From: an uncultured Saprospiraceae bacterium
Lineage (GTDB): Bacteria; Bacteroidota; Bacteroidia; Chitinophagales; Saprospiraceae
NCBI GenBank assembly: GCA_937929945.1
Contig: CALFUK010000147.1
Span: 1-51,656, forward strand
Length of the DNA stretch: 51,656 bases
Reading direction: 5' to 3'
Below the pieces are notes generated by a model, which ran no database searches, had not been told where the DNA came from, and saw nothing but the letters and a program-made list of their open reading frames with translations. Positions 28,138 through 35,186 of the stretch are shown one piece after another (position 1 is the stretch's first letter; the number at the start of each line of letters is the position of its first letter). Both the position numbers and the translations under genes were made by a program.

Positions 28138-28682
28138 GACATTGCTGGTTTTTACGGCAGTCTAAAATACAATAATTGGTGGGAATGAAAATTGATTGAA
28201 ATTAATAAGGGGTTAAGTATTTTACTACTCAACCCCTTGATTAAAATAAGTGTCGGTCTCTTAAAGTAGATAGGGATCACCCTGATGTCGTATTACTGTA
28301 CAGATGACCAGATCTTAAGAATAATTACCCCCCTTCTAAAGTAACCTTCTCTATCACTGGTCAGTCCTTAAATGACTTACTCGTAAGAGCAAGAAATTTA
28401 TCAGAATGACCCTACTACTACTTTACTCTTTATTATTACTCGGATCTTATCGAAAAGATAGCAGCTCATTCGAATCAAAAGGTATCTTGAATAAACTGAA
28501 GAACTTACTGAGCTAAATACCAAACCTGAGAGGGTAGAATGATCAGAATGAACTGCTGTTATCGAGCATAATGTAATAGAACTTTCCAATCTCTTATGAT
28601 TGATGACTCAAATATAGAGCTGTCCAATGGCTATCATATGAAGGTAAAACCTAATTTACTACCTAGGGGAAACCCTATAGTT
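28138..28682. other. Intergenic region, 545 bases, no gene seen
   Basis: Lies between the thioesterase and the NarL-type kinase genes, both on the minus strand. One strong hairpin is present near its left end (28207-28238, listed separately). The rest has no credible open frame, repeat or RNA gene that I can recognise. The right part should hold the kinase gene's 3' untranslated end. Confidence 0.45.
28207..28238 (-). terminator. Strong hairpin, possible terminator or leader structure
   Basis: Thirteen-base stem with one wobble pair: AAGGGGTTAAGTA (28207-28219) with TACTCAACCCCTT (28226-28238), six-base loop. On the minus strand a T-rich but interrupted stretch (ATTAATTTCAATC) follows. It lies 69 bases before the thioesterase start and about 445 bases after the kinase stop, so it could end kinase transcripts late or act as a leader structure. 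Confidence 0.5.
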
Positions 28683-30470
28683 TTAGCTTTGAGGGCTGAG
28701 TTCGGAGCTTTCGACGGGGATATGGATTACGATGGAGGTACCTCTGTTAGGTGAGCTGTCAATATTCAGATCTCCCATAAGGACATTGACTCTGGAGTGT
28801 ATGGAGTCTAGGCCTAAGCCTTTTTTGACTGTTTCGAGGTCGAATCCTTTGCCATCATCCTCTACTTTTAATATGAGGTCAGTCTCCGTCTTCGTCAGCT
28901 GAACATCTACCTCGCTAGCATCCGCGTGTTTGATGACATTATTGATCAGTTCTTGAAATATGCGGTATAGATTTAGCTTGCTGTCATTATCCAGCGTTAA
29001 TTCTCCTACATCTGTATGCAGCGACATGTCTATTTCCGAGTGATTGTTATATCGATTGATCAAATCCCGAATGGCAGCCACCAGACCAATATTTTCTAAT
29101 GCGGAGGGCTTCAGGTTACGAGCAATTTCTCTGACCTCAGAGCAAGCGTTATCTATGAGGACACTGATATTTTTAAAGCCCTCACTGCCATTAGGCTGAT
29201 CAGCCATTACAACATTTTCGAATTGTAGCTTGAGTGCAGAGAGGCTACCTCCTAAACTATCATGCAGGTCTGTAGCTATACGATTACGCTCTGCTTCTTG
29301 GCCAGCCACCATCGAGCTCAGGCTTTGTATTTTCATATCATTCTGCAGTTTGATGATGCGCTGGGTGTTGATTTCTTCTCTCTGCTTGGCTATGATCTCG
29401 CTGACTCTGATTCTGCGATTGTACACTCTGATGATATATATTATGCCGAAGAGTGATGCTAAGATCGCTATGCCCAGCGTGGCACTGAGTCGAGCTGATT
29501 TTGTGACTCGATTATCCAGTTGATCATTTTTCTCTACCAGGGCGTTCACTCGTTTTTCTAATTCTTCTGCGTTAGAGTTTTCCACTACATTATTGAGCGC
29601 AGCTTCTTTTTCTATATTTCTGATTTCTTCTCGCTTCTGCGTATACTGGGCTGCATACAGGTAAGCTGCTTGATAGTCTTCCTTCGCTTTGTATACTTCG
29701 CTGAACTCTCTATATATATCTGCCTCTAGTTTAGAGTCATTGATCTCCAAGCTGATCGCGTAGTCTAAGTAATACTGAGCATTTTCAGCATTACCTATTT
29801 TAAGATAGTCTCTAGCCAGCGCCAGGCATATCTCAGCGGTAAGAATATCGTCATTAAAGTAGCAGCTCTGCTTCAAGTCTATGAGGTTACTCGCAATGGC
29901 GATGGTCGGCTCTCCGGTGAGCGATGTGAGTCTGCTGCCTAAGAGTCTATTCTTGATCATCAGCAGCGTATCATTGATTTCATTGCTGATGTCGAGAGCG
30001 CTTTTGACATATTTTTCTGCTTTTTCGTAGTCAGTGTTCTCAGCATGCAGTCGGCTCAGTAGCGTAAGTGCTTGGCCAGCCAGAGGCAAGTGTTTCTCTA
30101 TAGTGAAGTAGTCTAAGGCCTCTTCCGTCTCGGATATGGCAAATTCTGTATTGCTCTCATTGACGAGGAAGACTTCAGCATGGGCTAGCTTAGTCCGGTA
30201 GTAGCTGATGGTGTCCATGCAGTAGCGCTGGAAGTAGATGCCACTGTAGTCCAGATCTTCTAAGATAAGCTCAGCATCCAGTGATAGGTCCAGCATCTGC
30301 GTGGCTCTTTCGAAGTATAAGGCTCCCGTGAGGCAGTGGTTACTGGATTTTATAGCATCTGTGAGCTGCTGGGTGATATCTTCTACAGACTTATCTTTCT
30401 CAATATTTTGCGAAAAGCAGGTCGATGAAATCAGGAAATAAAGGAAGACGATACACGCTGTTATTCTCAT
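28683..30470 (-). CDS. NarL-type sensor histidine kinase with periplasmic TPR region
   Basis: 595 residues. Signal peptide (MRITACIVFLYFLISSTCFS), a periplasmic helical region with several TPR-like repeats (about 60-280), a coiled-coil, one membrane helix (about 325-347), then HisKA_3 with His403 in RIATDLHDSLGGSLS and an HATPase with NNVIKHADAS and DDGKGFD, then GLGLDSIHSR. This is the DesK/NarX-type catalytic core found with LuxR-type regulators. Such a regulator is encoded divergently 119 bases away, which almost certainly is its partner. Signal unknown. Confidence 0.93.
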   Translation of the reverse strand: MRITACIVFLYFLISSTCFSQNIEKDKSVEDITQQLTDAIKSSNHCLTGALYFERATQMLDLSLDAELILEDLDYSGIYFQRYCMDTISYYRTKLAHAEVFLVNESNTEFAISETEEALDYFTIEKHLPLAGQALTLLSRLHAENTDYEKAEKYVKSALDISNEINDTLLMIKNRLLGSRLTSLTGEPTIAIASNLIDLKQSCYFNDDILTAEICLALARDYLKIGNAENAQYYLDYAISLEINDSKLEADIYREFSEVYKAKEDYQAAYLYAAQYTQKREEIRNIEKEAALNNVVENSNAEELEKRVNALVEKNDQLDNRVTKSARLSATLGIAILASLFGIIYIIRVYNRRIRVSEIIAKQREEINTQRIIKLQNDMKIQSLSSMVAGQEAERNRIATDLHDSLGGSLSALKLQFENVVMADQPNGSEGFKNISVLIDNACSEVREIARNLKPSALENIGLVAAIRDLINRYNNHSEIDMSLHTDVGELTLDNDSKLNLYRIFQELINNVIKHADASEVDVQLTKTETDLILKVEDDGKGFDLETVKKGLGLDSIHSRVNVLMGDLNIDSSPNRGTSIVIHIPVESSELSPQS

Positions 30471-30589
30471 GATATAAAAATGTCTCTACTGCGGATGGTA
30501 AAATATAGGGTATACACTATAATTAGAGATACTATATTGCACTAATTTTCTACAATTATTCCAGAATGTTTGAATTAAGCTAAATTTCC

Positions 30590-31249
30590 ATGATTAAAAT
30601 TCTTGTAGTTGACGACCATAAAATGTTTGTAGATGGCTTAGAGTCCATTCTGGAACATGAAGAGGATATCAAAATCCTCCACAAATGCTACACTGCCCGC
30701 GAGGTCTACCAAGACGGAAGACTCGAAGAAGTGGACATTATACTCTTAGATATCAATCTACCTGATCAGAGTGGCCTGGATATCTGCAGAAATCTATCCA
30801 AAGAATACAAAGACCTTAAGATACTCGTACTCTCTATGTACGATGAGGAAAGCTACATCACTGAAATCTTAAAAAGTGGAGCCTTAGGGTATATACTCAA
30901 GAATACGGGGCGTAAAGAGCTAATCACGGCTATCAAGACCGTGGCCTCTGGTAAAACCTACTTCAGCGAGGCAGTGACCAAGACGATCATGAATGGGCTC
31001 ATGAACAAGAATAAGGCTGCTAAAAACAGCGAGAAGATCATGCCTAAGATCACTCGAAGAGAACGAGAAGTCTTAGAGCACATCATCCAAGAAAACACCA
31101 ATCAGGAAATCGCAAATAAGCTCTTCATCAGCCTCAAGACAGTAGAAGCTCACAGGAGCAGCCTCCTATCTAAGCTAAATGCACGGAATACGGCAGGTCT
31201 CGTGAGGATCACAATCGAGAATAAGATTTTGGAAAAGATGAGTGCCTAG
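30590..31249 (+). CDS. NarL/FixJ-family response regulator
   Basis: 219 residues. Receiver domain with the acidic pair Asp8/Asp9, phospho-acceptor Asp54 in IILLDINLP, Ser/Thr-position LVLS, and Lys in GYILKNTG. After a linker, a LuxR HTH (about 150-213) with ITRREREVLEHI and NQEIANKLFISLKTVEAHR. Presumed partner of the divergently encoded TPR-type kinase. The two start codons are 119 bases apart, so both promoters share the gap, and autoregulation is likely but not shown. Confidence 0.93.
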   Translation: MIKILVVDDHKMFVDGLESILEHEEDIKILHKCYTAREVYQDGRLEEVDIILLDINLPDQSGLDICRNLSKEYKDLKILVLSMYDEESYITEILKSGALGYILKNTGRKELITAIKTVASGKTYFSEAVTKTIMNGLMNKNKAAKNSEKIMPKITRREREVLEHIIQENTNQEIANKLFISLKTVEAHRSSLLSKLNARNTAGLVRITIENKILEKMSA

Positions 31250-31500
31250 TCCATAAGTACTGGTATTACAGGAGAATGCATAAATGTCATGAAGATAGAT
31301 CGTGACATATCCGTTATATGAACTGAGGATTTTCATCTCCCTATGTTAGCGGTTCTATGGAGCTCAGATATCATGCATCTGATCAGATGGATAAATTTTC
31401 ATTTCATAGTACATCTTAAAGTTGGATATAATGAAGGCAGCAAGTATATTTGCAGCCCCGCTGAAAAATCTTGGCCAGATGTGGCCATTGCAGACATAAA

Positions 31501-31589
31501 GGTGAGGTGGGTGAGTGGCTGAAACCACCAGTTTGCTAAACTGGCGTACTTGGAAACGGGTACCGGGGGTTCGAATCCCCCTCTCACCG
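31501..31589 (+). tRNA. tRNA-Ser (anticodon GCU)
   Basis: Acceptor GGTGAGG (31501-31507) pairs with TCTCACC (31582-31588), with discriminator G at 31589. Anticodon stem CCAGT/ACTGG encloses TTGCTAA, anticodon GCT at 31535-31537. The long variable arm is typical for serine. T-arm GGGGG-TTCGAAT-CCCCC. The 3' CCA is not encoded. Confidence 0.95.
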
Positions 31590-31640
31590 CAAATAGTTTG
31601 GAAGTATGATATAAAGTTATACTTTCGCAGCTCATTAGTT

Positions 31641-31715
31641 CGGGGTGTGGCGCAGTCCGGTTAGCGCACCTGCTTTGGGAGCAGGGGGCCGCAGGTTCGA
31701 ATCCTGCTACCCCGA
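31641..31715 (+). tRNA. tRNA-Pro (anticodon UGG), integration target
   Basis: Acceptor CGGGGTG (31641-31647) pairs with TACCCCG (31708-31714), with discriminator A. Anticodon stem CCTGC/GCAGG with loop TTTGGGA, anticodon TGG at 31676-31678. T-arm GCAGG-TTCGAAT-CCTGC. CCA not encoded. It is complete, but a degenerate copy of its 3' end lies at 33491, which shows that a mobile element used it as a target. Confidence 0.95.
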
Positions 31716-31770
31716 CGGACTAAGTGTTTGAAAGCCAGCCTCTTATGAGTGCTGGCTTTTTTTGTTAGCC
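31692..31770. repeat. Left att-like repeat (tRNA-Pro 3' end plus terminator)
   Basis: These 79 bases cover the T-arm and acceptor end of tRNA-Pro and the terminator behind it. They align without gaps to 33491-33569; about four fifths of positions match, including AATCCTGCTAC.CCGAC and GTTTGAAAG.CAGCC and TCTTATGAG.GCTGGC. Read as attL of an integrative element. Confidence 0.75.
31731..31763 (+). terminator. Intrinsic terminator of the tRNA operon
   Basis: Stem AAAGCCAGC (31731-31739) with GCTGGCTTT (31751-31759), followed by a run of T residues. It ends the tRNA-Ser/tRNA-Pro transcript. A near copy is present in the right repeat. Confidence 0.88.
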
Positions 31771-31782
31771 AGCGATTTAGGG

Positions 31783-31804
31783 ATTTGCATACAATTTGCA
31801 TACA
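31783..31804. repeat. Tandem 11-base direct repeat, possible integrase arm sites
   Basis: ATTTGCATACA occurs twice back to back (31783-31793 and 31794-31804), 12 bases inside the left att-like repeat. Short direct repeats at this place are typical of arm-type binding sites of tyrosine integrases. I do not see the same motif near the right end. Confidence 0.5.
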
Positions 31805-31891
31805 AATATTAAGTTAAACTGGAATCATTATTGGATTATCATCTGTTATACATTGTAACAAACCATTTATTTCTATAGATTTAGCCTTAGA

Positions 31892-32056
31892 TTGAAAACT
31901 GAAAAAAAGATATTAACAAAAAGATTCAAAGTAAACAAAGATTTACCTGTCAGCATGCGTCTGAAGATAGACGAGAAAAATGAGTTAAAAAAACTGGTAA
32001 ATGAAGGGAATTACCTTGAACTTAAGAAACGTGGCGTTGCCATCGATAAGAGATAA
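31892..32056 (+). CDS. Small basic protein, first gene of cassette (54 residues)
   Basis: An open frame from a TTG at 31892, or from the ATG at 31955 for a 33-residue form, to the TAA at 32054. The protein is Lys-rich and ends LVNEGNYLELKKRGVAIDKR, a helical, strongly charged tail. Its stop is followed at once by the ATG of the next gene (TAAATG), a tight translational coupling that argues it is real despite its size. I do not recognise a family. Size, charge and position resemble the small partner of toxin-antitoxin pairs, but nothing in the sequence proves it. Confidence 0.5.
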   Translation: MKTEKKILTKRFKVNKDLPVSMRLKIDEKNELKKLVNEGNYLELKKRGVAIDKR

Positions 32057-32605
32057 ATGGATTTTTACCCTTTCTTTGAAGAAAGAACATCAATAATTCA
32101 ATCATCCGATAAGCAGTATAGCAGAAATGCAGAGGCTTATACATTCACCACAGCAAACAATATAGAGTACTTAGTCCTGTTCAGACAAGCAGATGCTTAT
32201 TTTAGAGACTTATGTACGATTTGTCATAATATATACGAAGTCGTAATTCAGCCGATAAAGTATAAGAAACCACCACCAAAAGATTATAATGTAGGAACAA
32301 CAATCGCTGAAATTGTTAATCACTTTTATTTCATCAAAGGAAATTCTTATGACAAAGTCCTCTTTTTTATATGTGATGACAATGATTGTAAAGAGCATCT
32401 CCGTTTTGAGTTATTTAAACGATGGTACCACCAACATTCATTAATGTTTCAAGGGTTTGAGTTTCATGAAAGAATTGTAGATTTTAATAATTATACTTTA
32501 TATTCTGCTATGATTTTGAATCCAAGATTTCCAGATATGGAGAAGCTATTAGGCGAACTGGATATGGCATGTGAAGCTGGATTCAATTTTGATGATCCTC
32601 AGTAA
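32057..32605 (+). CDS. Hypothetical protein, second gene of cassette (DUF6169-like?)
   Basis: 182 residues, cytoplasmic, with no signal or membrane segment. A strand-rich N-terminus (YTFTTANNIEYLVLFRQADAY) leads to a helical middle (TTIAEIVNHFYFIKGNSYDK) and then VLFFICDDNDCKEHLRFELFKRW. The pattern recalls small Bacteroidota proteins grouped as DUF6169, often found in accessory DNA, but I hold this only loosely. Begins immediately after the stop of the 54-residue gene, so the two form a unit. AT-rich codons set it apart from the flanking chromosomal genes. Function unknown. Confidence 0.75.
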   Translation: MDFYPFFEERTSIIQSSDKQYSRNAEAYTFTTANNIEYLVLFRQADAYFRDLCTICHNIYEVVIQPIKYKKPPPKDYNVGTTIAEIVNHFYFIKGNSYDKVLFFICDDNDCKEHLRFELFKRWYHQHSLMFQGFEFHERIVDFNNYTLYSAMILNPRFPDMEKLLGELDMACEAGFNFDDPQ

Positions 32606-32643
32606 AAATTAAAATGCTGCCCTTTTGCCATCTCTATTCTAAT

Positions 32644-32862
32644 TCATCTCTCTATGGACTTGATCAACTCATAAACCATTGACTGTAGCCATGCTACGTT
32701 AGTGCTTTGCTCTATGTCAATGGTACTGGCTCCATCATTAAAGTCTTTAGAGAACTGGCCCATCAGCGATACAACTGTATCACCGCACTCGCTTAACTCT
32801 GATAGAATGTCTTTTGTTTTTCTGATCGGCTGGCCATTGAATGGATTGATTTGATTACTCAT
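32644..32862 (-). CDS. Small hypothetical protein of the element
   Basis: 72 residues from the ATG at 32862 (MSNQINPFNGQPIRK); an earlier ATG at 32886 would add 8 residues. Acidic, helical, no signal peptide or recognised domain; ends STNVAWLQSMVYELIKSIER. Lies 50 bases downstream of the DUF2693-like gene on the same strand, so they could be co-transcribed. The gene looks intact but its role is unknown. Confidence 0.55.
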   Translation of the reverse strand: MSNQINPFNGQPIRKTKDILSELSECGDTVVSLMGQFSKDFNDGASTIDIEQSTNVAWLQSMVYELIKSIER

Positions 32863-32912
32863 AATATTGGATTTAGTAGGGACCAATACCCTGGTCCCTG
32901 ATGATGAATGAT

Positions 32913-33134
32913 TTATGCTGCTATACTGTGAAGGCGCTCAATTCGAAATGATCTCCATGCCTTTACTGTGATATCGAAATACTTGATTACGTCAAGCTTT
33001 GCGCCTTTCTTGTTATTGGTCCTGTAGGTGTAGTCATAGTTGCCAGCTCTGAGCGTCCCTATAGCATCTCTCAGCTCTCCAGTAGCTTTTGCGAATGTGA
33101 AGTAGGCAATACCAGACCTTAGGGCCTGACTCAA
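32913..33134 (-). CDS. DUF2693-like small protein, N-terminus probably altered
   Basis: 73 residues beginning at a TTG (33134). The body reads GIAYFTFAKATGELRDAIGT, then YFDITVKAWRSFRIERL, which matches the DUF2693 pattern common in Bacteroidota mobile DNA (strand, K-x-D/TG-x-R-x-A-x-GT, later YFD...AWRSFR). Function of the family is unknown. It is in the same reading frame as the integrase stump upstream, separated only by a TAG and one codon. This suggests a deletion that joined the integrase 5' part to the interior or start of this gene. Whether it is still translated is uncertain. Confidence 0.6.
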   Translation of the reverse strand: MSQALRSGIAYFTFAKATGELRDAIGTLRAGNYDYTYRTNNKKGAKLDVIKYFDITVKAWRSFRIERLHSIAA

Positions 33135-33137
33135 TGG

Positions 33138-33329
33138 CTACATATTTTTTACATTCCTTGCTTTACGAGCGCCATAGTCCCAATATTTAGGAATAACCTT
33201 TTCACCAGTAGAATATTTTAACCGTCCTCGCTTGTATCTAAAGAAGGCATATATCAGAGTTTCTTGATCCTCTGGATCTTTAGATTTAAGGTTAAATTTA
33301 ACATTAGGGATTTTTGTACTTTTAGGCAT
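33138..33329 (-). pseudogene. Tyrosine integrase remnant, N-terminal arm-binding domain only
   Basis: 63 residues, whereas intact Bacteroidota tyrosine recombinases have about 380-420. The visible part, FNLKSKDPEDQETLIYAFFR followed by LKYSTGEKVIPKYWD, is the Arm-DNA-binding domain that begins this integrase family. The core-binding and catalytic domains (R...HxxR...Y) are absent from the whole window segment. The frame ends at a TAG at 33138-33140 and continues in phase into the DUF2693-like gene, the probable deletion junction. Position next to the right att-like repeat and orientation outward-to-inward fit the integrase of this element. Confidence 0.8.
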
Positions 33330-33369
33330 AAAGTATATTTTTTATTCGCATTCTAAGTGTACAAATAAA

Positions 33370-33403
33370 GCGACCCCTATTAAAGTTATGGGGGCGTTTT
33401 TTT
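33370..33403 (+). terminator. Hairpin with T-run near the integrase remnant
   Basis: GCGACCCC at 33370-33377 can pair with GGGGGCG at about 33390-33396 with one mismatch, followed by seven T residues. Looks like an intrinsic terminator for plus-strand transcription, although no plus-strand gene ends close by; may be a relic of the element. Confidence 0.5.
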
Positions 33404-33490
33404 GATTCGATTAGGTGCTGTTAGGTACGTAAAGTGTAAAAATTACTAATGAAATATATAAAAAGGGGTATCTGAGATGTCTATCATACT

Positions 33491-33569
33491 CAAGTTGTAA
33501 TCCTGCTACTCCGACCACACAAATGTTTGAAAGTCAGCCTCTTATGAGAGCTGGCTTTTTTTATTTGCC
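33491..33569. repeat. Right att-like repeat (degenerate tRNA-Pro 3' end plus terminator)
   Basis: Gap-free match to 31692-31770. The T-loop has mutated (GTTGTAAT instead of GTTCGAAT) and no tRNA 5' half precedes it, so it is not a tRNA. The terminator hairpin (AGTCAGC/GCTGGCT with T-run) is partly preserved. Read as attR. Confidence 0.75.
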
Positions 33570-33860
33570 TCTTTTGATTCCGTTTTACTTCGCATGAAGA
33601 ATTAACTTGTTTTTATTCTTTTTTGGGGTTAGAAAATCATACCGATCCTCAAATCACTACTCATCTGATCTCATTCTTGATTTTATAGAAAAATTTATCT
33701 GCTCTTCTTAGTGATGGAGTTTAGAATATGGGAAATTATATTGGTACTATTTGAAACAAGTTTCCTCTTCAGTATCTCATATTTCTGCTTTTGATCAACT
33801 TATCCCACTCCATTCGCATCCCAAACTTTATTACTTTACGGGGAATTAAATTCAAGCAAT

Positions 33861-34946
33861 ATGGGGCCTCTACATGGAATCAAGATTATAGAAATGGCAG
33901 GCATTGGCCCTGGGCCCTTTGCGGGAATGCTTCTGGCGGATATGGGGGCTGAGGTGATTCAGGTAGAGCGTGCAGCTGCCGATTACGTCATTCCTGACTG
34001 CAATCGCCGCGGTAAGAAGTCCATAGCACTGGACCTGAAGGATAAAAAAGACGTAGACAAATTACTGGCATTGGTCAGTCAGGCAGATGTCCTGTTTGAG
34101 GGGTTCAGGCCAGGGGTGATGGAGAGACTGGGTATAGGCCCAGAAGTCTGCCAAGAGAAAAATCCAAAGCTGATCTACGGCAGAATCACTGGCTGGGGAC
34201 AGACTGGGCCCCTCGCATCAGCAGCAGGGCATGATATCAACTATATATCGATTACGGGAGCGCTTCATGCCATGGGGCGGGCAGACTCACCTCCCGCTCC
34301 ACCGCTTAATCTGGTGGGCGACTACGGTGGGGGAGCCATGTTTTTAGTGACGGGCATACTTGCAGCACTGCTAGAGACTCAGCGCTCAGGCCTGGGCCAG
34401 GTGATAGATGTCGCCATGACGGAGGGTACCGCTAATCTGATGTCGATCTTCAATACACTGGACGGAATCGGGCAGTGGAACGTGAATCGTGCGTCTAATA
34501 TCTTGGATTCAGGTGCTCATTTTTATGACTGTTATGAGACGAAGGATGGCCTGTATATCTCGATAGGCTCTATCGAGCCTAAGTTCTATCAGCTTCTCAT
34601 AGAGAAGGCAGGTCTTGATCCAGATCTATTTTCTGCTCAGCTATCTAGTAAGAAGTGGCCAGAGCTAAAGGCAGTGATCAGTACAGTATTCTTATCTAAG
34701 ACTCGGCAAGAATGGTGTGATATCATGGAAGGGACTGATGTATGCTTTGCTCCCGTGTTAGACTATAAAGAAGCGCCAGCACATCCACACAATGTGGCCA
34801 GAGAGAGCTACATCACATTAGACGGAATAACTCAGCCGGCTCCAGCGCCGAGATTCAGCAGGACACCTTCAGTAGTCCAGCATGGTTCTCATAAAGCTGG
34901 TGCTGACACTAGATCGGTTTTATCCGACTGGGACGTCGAATCTTGA
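33861..34946 (+). CDS. CoA-transferase family III protein, alpha-methylacyl-CoA racemase type
   Basis: 361 residues, the length of AMACR/MCR enzymes. The N-terminal GIKIIEMAGIGPGPFAGMLLADMGAEVI is the typical CaiB/BaiF nucleotide-like motif. Residues matching the racemase active site can be placed: Arg89 in VMERLG, His124 in AAGHDINY and Asp154 in LNLVGDYGGGAMF. These favour a racemase over a true CoA transferase. Expected to interconvert (R)- and (S)-2-methylacyl-CoA so that branched chains can enter beta-oxidation. It may work with the thiolase encoded at 25264. Lies just outside the decayed element. Confidence 0.92.
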   Translation: MGPLHGIKIIEMAGIGPGPFAGMLLADMGAEVIQVERAAADYVIPDCNRRGKKSIALDLKDKKDVDKLLALVSQADVLFEGFRPGVMERLGIGPEVCQEKNPKLIYGRITGWGQTGPLASAAGHDINYISITGALHAMGRADSPPAPPLNLVGDYGGGAMFLVTGILAALLETQRSGLGQVIDVAMTEGTANLMSIFNTLDGIGQWNVNRASNILDSGAHFYDCYETKDGLYISIGSIEPKFYQLLIEKAGLDPDLFSAQLSSKKWPELKAVISTVFLSKTRQEWCDIMEGTDVCFAPVLDYKEAPAHPHNVARESYITLDGITQPAPAPRFSRTPSVVQHGSHKAGADTRSVLSDWDVES

Positions 34947-35186
34947 ACCATAGTAAAGAGTATTCAATCATCGTTTATTATAAGACAGTTGATATTCGTA
35001 TGTAGCTTAATTGTAGCTATTTGTACAGTTTATGTAGCATCGTATTCTCTCCTTTAAAAGCTGAAGTGCCTATTTTTGTTATACTTCTAACAGAAGACCA
35101 TTTCTATCAGACCATTTTTTTGTGAATAGTAACTCCTTTCGCTACAGCATACCTTAACTATTTTTTAATCAAGTGTTTATTATTGG

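Larger units (their letters stand above)
31692..33569. mobile_element. Decayed integrative element in tRNA-Pro
   Basis: About 1.8 kb between two copies of the tRNA-Pro 3' end and terminator. Contents: a tandem 11-base repeat just inside the left end, a plus-strand two-gene cassette (31892-32605), and three minus-strand small frames (32644-33329), of which the outermost is the N-terminal arm-binding part of a tyrosine recombinase. The catalytic part of the integrase is missing, so the element cannot move by itself. The interior is more AT-rich than the flanking genes, in keeping with foreign origin. Boundaries are inferred from the repeats. Confidence 0.7.
33330..33860. other. Intergenic region holding hairpin and right att copy
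   Basis: Contains the promoter side of the integrase remnant, a hairpin at 33370-33403, the right att-like repeat (33491-33569), and about 290 bases of AT-rich DNA before the AMACR-type gene. No further gene is visible. Confidence 0.5.

Noticed and set aside
30564-30571. AATGTTTG, near match to a -7 box before the response regulator gene
   Set aside because: One mismatch at a key base and no clear -33 element; too common by chance in AT-rich DNA.
31399-31635. Minus-strand open frame across the tRNA genes
   Set aside because: Overlaps a complete tRNA-Ser; tRNA sequence simply lacks stops there.
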